The position numbers and the translations under genes were made by a program. The notes beneath the pieces are model-generated. The model worked only from the letters and a program-made list of their open reading frames with translations. It did not search any database and had not been told where the DNA came from. Shown here piece after piece: positions 1 to 5,755 of a DNA stretch of 7,147 bases (position 1 is its first letter; each line of letters starts with the position of its first letter). Source of the DNA: Lachnospiraceae bacterium (GTDB lineage: Bacteria > Bacillota > Clostridia > Lachnospirales > Lachnospiraceae); NCBI GenBank assembly GCA_015057205.1, contig SVEW01000120.1, positions 1 through 7,147 on the forward strand, written 5' to 3'.

Positions 1-22
1 GGGCAGGATGTGATTCCTGCCC
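1..22 (-). terminator. Probable intrinsic terminator hairpin of the flagellin gene
   Basis: A perfect 8-bp GC-rich stem (GGGCAGGA / TCCTGCCC) closes a 6-nt loop, 30 bp past the flagellin stop codon. On the minus strand this is where the flagellin mRNA should end. The U-tract would lie just outside the window, so only the stem is seen. The plus-strand side has no T-run, which favours action on the minus-strand transcript. Confidence 0.65.
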
Positions 23-52
23 GTTGATTATGTGCGTTTAATGGCGTATTTT

Positions 53-1951
53 TTATTGTAGTAATTGTAATACGCGCGCGCTTTGCTGATTCGCTTGCGC
101 AAGCATACTCATGCTAGCATTTTCAAGTATTTTTTCTTTGGAAAATTGATCCATTTCGGAGTCCATATCGGTGTCGCGAATCAGGGATTCAGCGCTTTGC
201 GCGTTTTCGGCGGAAATACAGTTAATCGCGCAGATATGTTCAAAACGATTCTGGTAAGCACCAAAGCGGGAACGTTCGCCTAGGACAATGGTAAGCGCCT
301 TGTCGGCGGCGGCCAGTGTTTCCTGGGAATGTTCGTAGGTGTCTACTTCCATGTGCTGAATGCCGATGGTGGCATTATCAAGGTAGCGGTATTTTAGTTC
401 CACAGCCTGATAAGGATTGGCACCGGATTGAATATTTAGGCTGATGTAATCCTCGTGCTCACTAGAAAAGATAGGTACTTCCACATTATTATAGTTTAGG
501 GTTTTCCAATTTCCAAATGAGGAATTGGAAATAGCTCCGCCATCTTGATTCTGATTTTCGCTGTTATAAACATCGGCTCCATGCACTTTGCGGATGCGGT
601 CAAGTACAGTCTGTTCGGTATCGCTCGGGCCGACGGCGGTGGTGATAGTTACGTTTCCAATGTTCGGAATGCGAAAGTCCATCTGAATGAAACCGGTTTT
701 CGTGGCAGAATCAAAAATATTTGGACCACCGGTTGCGTTTACTGCGGAGCGAAAAGCACCTTGCGTTGTACCTGGAGAGTAGGTGTCTCTAATTTGATGT
801 ACAGGTGGATAGTTTGGATTGGACCAATGCCACCAGGTTCCTTCACCGGATGGAGTCAAATCCGTGCTCCAATAGGTTATGGTAGGTGGATTGGTGGTGA
901 CCGTAGATGTCGTTCCGTCATTGTTTTTCATGGTGAAGGTAAGGTTCCAGGTATCGGAATCGTCGGTTGGAATATGCATATTGGTTAGGCTACCCTGCAT
1001 AAAAGTAGTGTCGCCTTGTTCCATATCTCGATCCCATGTAAGTTCCGCTTCGTAGTTGATATCAACGGCCGCCCCCACACCCGGAATGGAGGTGTTACCG
1101 TTTTCGTCATAGAGTTGGATTAGTTCATAACTATTAACACTGGAATGCATACCAATATGGTTAATAGCATCGATGACCTCTTCTTTGGTAGCGATATTAT
1201 TGACAGAGTAAGCGATAGTCATATGAATTCCCGTGGAAAGTTCCGGATAAGTGGTTTTGTTGACGTAATTATCCAAATCCACATTCAATGGTTGTAACGG
1301 ATCATCATTCGGATAAGGTATTAAATCCGAAGTATAATTTTTGCCATTGTAGCCGGTCCAAGAAACGACAATTCCGTTTTCGTCAGCTGTTAGCGTGTAT
1401 AGATTACTCTGCGGAGCCATGGCATCCCGGTTCGTGTTATTGATAATATTTCTAGAAGTCTCACTTGTAGCACTCAGGGTTATAGCCGGTTGACGGGTGG
1501 TGCCAATTTGCACTGGATCCACCGGATTGATTGGCTGACGCCAGATTCGCTTTTTATTAAATTCGGTATCATTGAAAATTCGTTCAATTTCATTTCTAAG
1601 CTGTGATATTTCGTCTTGAATTGCCTGACGATCCTCAATATTATTTACGGCAACGTTGCTTGCCTGAACGGATAGTTCCCTGATTCGCTGTAGTAAGTCG
1701 GTGACCTCAGAAAGCGCACCGTCGGCAACTTTTACGTAGCTGATGGCGGTGTCAACATTTTCCGTGGCTTGATTGAGACCGCGAATCTGTGAACGCATTT
1801 TTTCAGAAATTTTAAGACCGGCGGCATCATCTGCAGCGCGGTTAATATTAAAACCGGAAGCTAGTTTTTCAGAACTTTTGGATTTCTTGTTATTACTTAT
1901 TCCTAAATTTCTATTGGCATTCATAGAAAGTAGATTGTGTTGGATAATCAT
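53..1951 (-). CDS. Flagellin, large form with expanded variable domain
   Basis: Structural subunit of the flagellar filament, exported by the flagellar type III system. The 632 residues show the standard layout. Residues 1-139 are the conserved N-terminal D0/D1 region, with the hallmark stretch from SSEKLASG to about residue 62 and LQRIRELSVQASN at 87-99, the region recognised by TLR5 in other flagellins. Residues 140 to about 500 are a Thr/Asn/Trp-rich surface domain I cannot assign to a family. From about 500 the chain returns to D1/D0, with IRDTDM at 591-596 and a SMLAQANQ motif near the end. Many flagellins have 270-500 residues, so this one is large. The ATG at 1951 is supported by a GGGGGAGGA site about 9 nt upstream and a sigma-28-like promoter. 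Cys574 and Cys578 are its only cysteines, unusual for a flagellin. The hag/fliC family assignment is firm; which paralogue this is cannot be told. Confidence 0.96.
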   Translation of the reverse strand: MIIQHNLLSMNANRNLGISNNKKSKSSEKLASGFNINRAADDAAGLKISEKMRSQIRGLNQATENVDTAISYVKVADGALSEVTDLLQRIRELSVQASNVAVNNIEDRQAIQDEISQLRNEIERIFNDTEFNKKRIWRQPINPVDPVQIGTTRQPAITLSATSETSRNIINNTNRDAMAPQSNLYTLTADENGIVVSWTGYNGKNYTSDLIPYPNDDPLQPLNVDLDNYVNKTTYPELSTGIHMTIAYSVNNIATKEEVIDAINHIGMHSSVNSYELIQLYDENGNTSIPGVGAAVDINYEAELTWDRDMEQGDTTFMQGSLTNMHIPTDDSDTWNLTFTMKNNDGTTSTVTTNPPTITYWSTDLTPSGEGTWWHWSNPNYPPVHQIRDTYSPGTTQGAFRSAVNATGGPNIFDSATKTGFIQMDFRIPNIGNVTITTAVGPSDTEQTVLDRIRKVHGADVYNSENQNQDGGAISNSSFGNWKTLNYNNVEVPIFSSEHEDYISLNIQSGANPYQAVELKYRYLDNATIGIQHMEVDTYEHSQETLAAADKALTIVLGERSRFGAYQNRFEHICAINCISAENAQSAESLIRDTDMDSEMDQFSKEKILENASMSMLAQANQQSARVLQLLQ

Positions 1952-2003
1952 ATGAAAAACTCCTCCCCCGATTTTTTGTACTGATATTTACAGTATACCA
2001 CTT
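1952..2003 (-). promoter_or_regulatory. Flagellin 5' leader: strong RBS, small hairpin, possible extra -10
   Basis: On the minus strand the Shine-Dalgarno sequence CGGGGGAGGAG (complement at about 1960-1970) is exceptionally purine-rich and close to the ATG. A 5-bp inverted repeat with a 7-nt loop (1979-1995) lies at or near the expected mRNA 5' end. The same stretch contains TATACT (complement of 1992-1997) preceded by TGG, an extended -10 that could serve sigma-A; no good -35 is seen for it. In Bacillus subtilis the hag leader is a CsrA target. The GGA elements here make that conceivable, but no convincing hairpin-loop GGA site is visible. Confidence 0.5.
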
Positions 2004-2031
2004 TTTTCGGCGAAGGGAATATGAGGATTTA
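2004..2031 (-). promoter_or_regulatory. Sigma-28 (SigD/FliA)-type promoter of flagellin
   Basis: On the minus strand a CCTAAA -35 element (TAAA is the complement of 2028-2031) is followed after 16 bp by GCCGAAAA (complement of 2004-2011). The SigD/FliA consensus is TAAA, 14-16 bp, GCCGATAT/A, so the match is good, with one or two differences in the -10. It sits about 50 bp upstream of the flagellin start, as expected for a late flagellar gene, giving a leader of roughly 45 nt. Confidence 0.75.
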
Positions 2032-2058
2032 GGAAAACATGGGCAAAGCCTTTCAAAG

Positions 2059-2238
2059 ATGGATAAGAAAAATATTAATATAATAAAGGAATATCAAGAG
2101 GATAATGGATTAGATATGTCAGACCCACAAATAAAGGGTACAAGCGTGAGATGGAGATGCGAGAATAGTGTGCCGAGTTATTGCTCGGCACATAAGATTT
2201 CAGAAGCCTATATACCTACGATTTTCACTTGTTTTTGA
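2059..2238 (+). CDS. Doubtful 59-aa ORF, possible zinc-ribbon-like remnant
   Basis: An ATG-started frame of 59 codons ends with a TGA that forms the base of the terminator hairpin at 2236-2297. The product starts MDKKNINIIKEYQEDNGLD and continues with a VRWRCE motif, a second Cys and a CSAH segment. The EY-NGL-GTSVRWRCE pattern loosely recalls the start of the treble-clef/zinc-ribbon repeats in which VWWKC and GHEW are conserved, but the second half is built from the inverted repeat at 2169-2192 and matches nothing I know. The frame is open upstream to 1948 without another ATG, and no good Shine-Dalgarno precedes 2059. It may be a decayed gene piece or chance. An internal ATG at 2116 has AAGAGGAT upstream at a long spacing. 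Confidence 0.22.
   Translation: MDKKNINIIKEYQEDNGLDMSDPQIKGTSVRWRCENSVPSYCSAHKISEAYIPTIFTCF
2169..2192. repeat. Perfect 9-bp inverted repeat at the edge of the array
   Basis: TGTGCCGAG (2169-2177), a 6-nt loop, then CTCGGCACA (2184-2192) form a perfect stem. It is built from the same CCGAG/CTCGG core found in every unit of the downstream array, so it probably marks the outer end of the repeat region. Confidence 0.75.
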
Positions 2239-2640
2239 GATTTTTCGGCATATAGAGTTTTAGAATTCTATGTACCGAGAAAATCTCAATTTTTTTTAAA
2301 TTTCTCGGTACCTGTAACTGGAAAAATCTATATGCCGAGCGAAGCATCATTTTTACAAAAATCAGCGGTATATAGCGCCTACAGATTGTATGTACCGAGC
2401 GGCGTCTCGGCGCGCAAAAATCAGCGGTATATAGTGCCTACAGATTGTATGTACCGAGCGGCGTCTCGGCGCGCAAAAATCAGCGGTATATAGCGTCTAC
2501 AGATTGTATGTACCGAGCGGCGTCTCGGCGCGCAAAAATCAGCGGTATATAGCGCCTACAGATTGTATGTACCGAGCGGCGTCTCAGCGCGCAAAAATCA
2601 ACGGGACATAGAACTCACAAATCGCATGTGCCGAGCACTA
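2184..2640. repeat. Tandem array of eight 59-60 bp units with internal inverted repeats
   Basis: The CGG(T/C)AYATA-like start of each unit falls at about 2186, 2246, 2306, 2366, 2425, 2484, 2543 and 2602: spacing 60 bp for the first units, then exactly 59 bp. Four central units (2361-2419, 2420-2478, 2479-2537, 2538-2596) differ by only about one base each; the outer units are diverged. Each central unit carries CGGTATATA and its near-complement TATGTACCG about 14 bp apart, plus a second possible stem CCGAG-CGGCGT-CTCGG sharing bases with the first, followed by GCGCGCAAAAA. As 59 is not a multiple of three and several frames contain stops, it does not look coding. It lies downstream of the ATPase and upstream of the flagellin promoter. 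Function unknown: operator array, terminator/insulator, or local expansion of a dispersed palindromic repeat. Confidence 0.92.
2236..2297 (+). terminator. Intrinsic terminator for plus-strand transcription
   Basis: Left arm 2236-2256 and right arm 2267-2288 form about 20 base pairs around a 10-nt loop, with one C-A mismatch, one bulged G and one G-U pair. The outer nine pairs (TGAGATTTT/AAAATCTCA) are perfect. After one A comes a run of eight T (2290-2297). Shape and T-run fit an intrinsic terminator on the plus strand. The inner arm is also a unit of the repeat array. Either a small plus-strand transcript ends here or this is a repeat copy that happens to have a T-run. Confidence 0.55.
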
Positions 2641-2689
2641 AAAAAGTTAACAGGATAACAAACCCACAAGTAAATAAATAAGCAAGAAT

Positions 2690-4390
2690 TTAGCGTAACG
2701 TTAGCCCACGATATCGATTTACCATTGCCCATAATTCCTGAAGGCGTACATCTGCCAAGTTCCCCGGAATGGTGTTACCGTTTGCAATGGCTGAAAAGCC
2801 GGTTTGACGATAGCGGGTATAGAGGGAATTGACGCAATCTGCTAAAGTGGTTTTGCCATCAAAAGAGTGCTCTTCCAAGTGACGAAGGAACAAACCAAGC
2901 AGGTTTGATTGTTCGGTATCCACCAGCTGTTCTACGAAACGAAGTTCAACGGATTCGTGGTTTAGGGAAACCGCGTTGGTGCCGGAACTTTTTACCTTGA
3001 CTTTGCGCTGATTGGTAACGGCGCGGTTTGCAAGTGGTACACGCAGATCTGTAAGGTCTGGTAGCGGATCAGGGGCAGTAACTGCCTGAGGTGGAATGGT
3101 ACTAGCGGCCTGCAAGGCAGTAGCGGTAATGTCGTAAGGTTCATAATTTTTCATCTGGATGACATGGTGAGCGGTGGCAAAATAAGTTCCGCAACTACCT
3201 GCTACCAAGATTGTTGAAATGTCTAACGTATCATACAGCTGACGCATGCGAGAGATAAAAGGAACAATTGGTTCTTCTTCACGTGCGATAACCTGTTGCA
3301 TTAAATCATCACGAACCATAAAGTTGGTAGCAGTTGTATCCTCGTCGATAAGCAGGGTCTTACTGCCGGCTAGAATGGATTCAATGGTAAAAGCAGCCTG
3401 CGAGGTAGAACCACTGGCATCTTCAGTTACAAAGCAGGTAGTGTTCGCATTGTTAGGCAGGTTGCGTATGAAAGGATGAATGTTCAACTGTTTTACGCAA
3501 CGCCCATCTTCAGAACGAATCTTCATGGCGGTGTCTTCTGTAATAACGTATTCACGTCCATCTCCCGGAATATGATTGTATATTCCACGTTCTAACGCTT
3601 TTAAAAGTGTAGATTTTCCATGGTAGCCACCACCTACAATGAGGGTGATTCCTTTTTGGATGCCAAGGCCGGTGATGGAACGTCCATTTGGAAGCGGAAG
3701 AGTGATTTCACTTTCTTTTGGACTGACAAACGTGATGGCATCTTTCATTGGACGGTCGTCTACGCCGCTTTTTCGTGGAAGAACAGAGCCATTTGCAATA
3801 AAGGCAACAAGATTCTTCTCAGAAAGAATGGAACGAAGAAACTGTTGGTCGTCCGAAAGAGCTATGGCTTTTTGTAGTTTGTCAGCCGGCAGGGATGCGC
3901 TTACCAGACTTTTTTGAACGCATTCCGGTAGGTAATTCATTAGAATTTTCTTAAGCTCCATGGAAAGGGTAGTGCGACCAGCGGCCGGAAAGCCCACCGA
4001 AAACCGAACAGTCAATTCTCCATTTGTAGGATTAATCTGTAAGGCGGAACGGTCCAAAACTTCCTGGTGACAATGGGTGACGCTAAGGGTTCCGCTTTTG
4101 CCACTTCCTTTGGTTTGGTGGTCAAACGTTTTTAACACCGATTCAAAACGGCGTAATATGAAATCCTGTAACATAATACGACGGTGCGGTGTCTTATAAT
4201 AATCTGCAGGAATTTTGTGCTGTTTTTCGGAAAGCGTGATGTGTAAAGAGGACGGTGCGGCAAAAGGGTCTCCCTGCACATGGTCAATGGTCAAGGTATA
4301 GTTGGGAAAGCGATAGCTTCCGGTAAGTCGTTTGTAAGCAGGATAACTTTTGTGGTCGGTTTCCTGCAGGTATTTTTCTAATTGTCTCAT
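2690..4390 (-). CDS. Predicted ATPase of the ABC class (COG3044 / PF09818 family)
   Basis: Cytoplasmic P-loop ATPase of unknown cellular role, resembling the COG3044 family that includes trypanosome MRB1590, an RNA-editing-associated protein. In the 566-aa product, a family-typical N-terminal region carries GSYRFPNYTLTIDHVQGDPF at residues 24-43. Walker A is GGGYHGKST (253-261), an ABC-like signature ASGSTSQA lies at 325-332, and Walker B is TLLIDEDT with Asp349-Glu350. A GSCGTYF segment and a variable C-terminal region follow. No membrane segment is seen, so it is not a transporter subunit by itself. The start at 4390 is preferred because AAAAGGAGC lies 6 nt before it; an ATG 54 bp upstream in frame would put the likely -10 box inside the gene. 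It is transcribed alone, divergently from the tRNA-deacylase gene, and followed by the repeat array. Confidence 0.93.
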   Translation of the reverse strand: MRQLEKYLQETDHKSYPAYKRLTGSYRFPNYTLTIDHVQGDPFAAPSSLHITLSEKQHKIPADYYKTPHRRIMLQDFILRRFESVLKTFDHQTKGSGKSGTLSVTHCHQEVLDRSALQINPTNGELTVRFSVGFPAAGRTTLSMELKKILMNYLPECVQKSLVSASLPADKLQKAIALSDDQQFLRSILSEKNLVAFIANGSVLPRKSGVDDRPMKDAITFVSPKESEITLPLPNGRSITGLGIQKGITLIVGGGYHGKSTLLKALERGIYNHIPGDGREYVITEDTAMKIRSEDGRCVKQLNIHPFIRNLPNNANTTCFVTEDASGSTSQAAFTIESILAGSKTLLIDEDTTATNFMVRDDLMQQVIAREEEPIVPFISRMRQLYDTLDISTILVAGSCGTYFATAHHVIQMKNYEPYDITATALQAASTIPPQAVTAPDPLPDLTDLRVPLANRAVTNQRKVKVKSSGTNAVSLNHESVELRFVEQLVDTEQSNLLGLFLRHLEEHSFDGKTTLADCVNSLYTRYRQTGFSAIANGNTIPGNLADVRLQELWAMVNRYRGLTLR

Positions 4391-4488
4391 AATTTGCTCC
4401 TTTTCAATACATTCAACTTGTATTATACTATAAATAAGGGGCAAATGGCTATTAATAGTATCACAACAATAGAGAGGAAGGTAGAGGC
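4391..4488. promoter_or_regulatory. Divergent promoter region with overlapping -10 boxes
   Basis: The 98 bp between the divergent starts are AT-rich. On the minus strand a perfect TATAAT (complement of 4422-4427) lies 32 nt before the ATPase ATG. On the plus strand TATACT (4424-4429) and TATAAA (4429-4434) overlap it and could serve the deacylase gene. No good -35 is visible on either strand, so exact promoters are tentative. AGAGAGGAAGG (4471-4481) is the Shine-Dalgarno for the plus-strand gene, 7 nt from its ATG. Confidence 0.5.
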
Positions 4489-5034
4489 ATGGAGTTGTAT
4501 AACGGTAGACCGGATAGTTGCGAAGGAAGACTTGAAAGAGAAATTCGTACGTATGATTACCTGGACAAGTTGGGAATTGAATTTACGCGTACGGATCATA
4601 ATGCAGCGGAGACCATGGAAGATTGTGCAGTCATTGATAAGGTTTTGGGCGTAATTATGTGCAAAAATCTGTTCCTTTGCAATCGACAGAAGACGAATTT
4701 TTATCTGCTTTTGATGCCCGGAGATAAGAAGTTTAAAACAAAAGAGCTGTCGGCACAGATTAATGCAGCGAGACTTTCGTTTGCCAGTCCGGAGGATATG
4801 CTAAAATATCTGGATATTGAACCGGGAGCGGTAAGTGTTATGGGACTTATGAATGATAAGGAGCATGCGATTAAACTTTTAGTGGATGAGGATTTAAAAG
4901 ATGCAGCTGATTTTGGATGTCACCCATGTGTAAATACATCCAGCATGAAAATGAAAACAGCGGACATTTTTGAAAAGTTCCTGCCGGCGGTTGGATATAC
5001 ACCGCAGTTTGTACATTTGGTAGGCGAAGATTAA
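4489..5034 (+). CDS. YbaK/ProXp-type aminoacyl-tRNA deacylase (prolyl-tRNA editing-like)
   Basis: Probably a free-standing trans-editing protein that hydrolyses mischarged tRNA, most likely Ala-tRNA(Pro), in the cytoplasm. The 181 residues match the prolyl-tRNA synthetase-associated domain (ProXp-ala/PrdX) layout: an N-terminal helix, H37 and the ETMED segment, the family motif CKNLFL at 58-63 with Lys59 in the place of the catalytic-site lysine, then NFYLLLMPGDKKF, RLSFASPEDM, PGAVSVMGLMND at 112-123, and a C-terminal FGCHPCVNTS at 142-151 containing the conserved His-Pro. Length is normal. The start is supported by a strong Shine-Dalgarno. It is 22 bp upstream of the hydrolase gene and probably cotranscribed. 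Substrate preference (Ala versus Cys) cannot be decided from the sequence; family assignment is solid. Confidence 0.9.
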   Translation: MELYNGRPDSCEGRLEREIRTYDYLDKLGIEFTRTDHNAAETMEDCAVIDKVLGVIMCKNLFLCNRQKTNFYLLLMPGDKKFKTKELSAQINAARLSFASPEDMLKYLDIEPGAVSVMGLMNDKEHAIKLLVDEDLKDAADFGCHPCVNTSSMKMKTADIFEKFLPAVGYTPQFVHLVGED

Positions 5035-5056
5035 TCATTTACGGGAGGTAACAGGT

Positions 5057-5686
5057 ATGGATATCGAGATTTTGACACACAGCAGTATTCGCATTAAAGC
5101 GAGAGAGGGCACTATTTATGTGGATCCATTTGAGGTGAATGAGGTGTATCATGATGCAGATTTTATTTTTATTACACATGAACACTATGATCATTATTCG
5201 CCGCGGGATATCGAGAAGGTGGTAGGGAACCAGACAATCCTTGTTATTCCGAGAACAATGGAAGAAAAAGTTAGTGATGTTGCAGAGAAGTTTTCGAAGA
5301 TTGAAATGCTTGCACCAAAAGACAAAGAGCGCATCAAACACTTGCAGGTTGAAGCAATTCCTGCTTACAATGTTGAAAAAAAGCACCACCAGAAAGGAAA
5401 TAAGTGGCTTGGTTATAAGATTAAACTGGAGGGAAAATGGGTATACATTGCCGGTGATACGGATGAGAATGAAGACAATACCGAAATAGAATGTGACGTT
5501 GCTATTTTACCGATTGGTGGAACTTATACCATGGATGCAAAAGCGGCTGCTGAGTTTGTGAACCACATGAAACCGGAGATTGTTATTCCTACACATTACG
5601 GAACGGTGGTTGGATGTAAAGAAGATGCGGAATTGTTCAAGAATTACGTTGATGAGGGGATAGAAGTTCAGCTTTTAATGAAATAG
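5057..5686 (+). CDS. Metallo-beta-lactamase-fold hydrolase (COG2220, UlaG/YtkL-like)
   Basis: Small cytoplasmic metal-dependent hydrolase of unknown substrate. The 209 aa have the superfamily metal motif THEHYDH at 40-46 (His41, His43, Asp45, His46), AGDTDEN at 132-138 with the bridging Asp134, and PTHYG at 178-182 with His180. An AYN...KKHHQKG...LGYKI segment (103-122) is typical of the short COG2220 relatives of UlaG and NAPE-PLD. No signal peptide is visible. GGGAGGT (5043-5049) lies about 8 nt before the ATG. The 22-bp gap to the deacylase stop and absence of a terminator suggest a two-gene operon; a link between the two activities is not known to me. No terminator beyond a weak AT-only stem follows. 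Confidence 0.9.
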   Translation: MDIEILTHSSIRIKAREGTIYVDPFEVNEVYHDADFIFITHEHYDHYSPRDIEKVVGNQTILVIPRTMEEKVSDVAEKFSKIEMLAPKDKERIKHLQVEAIPAYNVEKKHHQKGNKWLGYKIKLEGKWVYIAGDTDENEDNTEIECDVAILPIGGTYTMDAKAAAEFVNHMKPEIVIPTHYGTVVGCKEDAELFKNYVDEGIEVQLLMK

Positions 5687-5693
5687 TTTTTTC

Positions 5694-5722
5694 TTGAAAG
5701 AAAATGGGAAGTTTGATATCAT
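5694..5722 (+). promoter_or_regulatory. Sigma-A promoter of the DAP dehydrogenase gene
   Basis: TTGAAA (5694-5699) and TATCAT (5717-5722) are separated by exactly 17 bp, a good sigma-A-type match. It starts 7 bp after the hydrolase stop codon and ends 33 bp before the next ATG, giving a short leader with AAAGGAGTGAT (5740-5750) as ribosome binding site. No lysine riboswitch could fit in this leader. Confidence 0.7.
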
Positions 5723-5755
5723 AAGGATTGAGTTTAAACAAAGGAGTGATAGATT

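Larger units (their letters stand above)
1952..2689. other. Long intergenic region with no convincing gene
   Basis: This 738-bp gap between two minus-strand genes holds, in plus-strand order, the flagellin leader and sigma-28-like promoter (to 2031), an AT-rich stretch with a 59-codon plus-strand frame (2059-2238), a plus-strand terminator-like hairpin (2236-2297), a tandem inverted-repeat array (about 2184-2640), and about 50 bp of plain sequence up to the ATPase stop codon. I see no tRNA-, riboswitch- or transposase-like sequence. The ATPase has no classical terminator immediately downstream of its stop. Confidence 0.8.

Noticed and set aside
545..988. 147-codon plus-strand frame inside the flagellin gene
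   Set aside because: It is antisense to a clear flagellin, has no ribosome binding site, and its Gly/Arg/Trp-rich product resembles no family.
2079..2084. TATAAT as a promoter for the small plus-strand frame
   Set aside because: No acceptable -35 lies 15-19 bp upstream, and it is inside the frame; AT-rich sequence explains it.
2184..2640. CRISPR array
   Set aside because: Units are contiguous 59-60 bp tandem copies with no unique spacers between conserved repeats, and there are no cas genes.
3620..3917. Plus-strand frames of 85 and 92 codons within the ATPase
   Set aside because: They lie antisense to the Walker A region of a well-supported gene and show no recognisable motif.
4391..4444. 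An 18-residue N-terminal extension of the ATPase starting at the ATG at 4444
   Set aside because: The ATG at 4390 has an ideal AAAAGGAGC ribosome binding site, and the extension covers the TATAAT box; the extra residues lack family character.
5039..5389. 116-codon minus-strand frame over the hydrolase gene
   Set aside because: It is a shadow of the metallo-hydrolase gene, whose metal-binding motifs are on the plus strand.
5689..5704. TTTTCTT/AAGAAAA hairpin after the hydrolase stop as a terminator
   Set aside because: The stem is almost all A-T with a minimal loop and no T-run after it, and it overlaps the -35 of the next gene.
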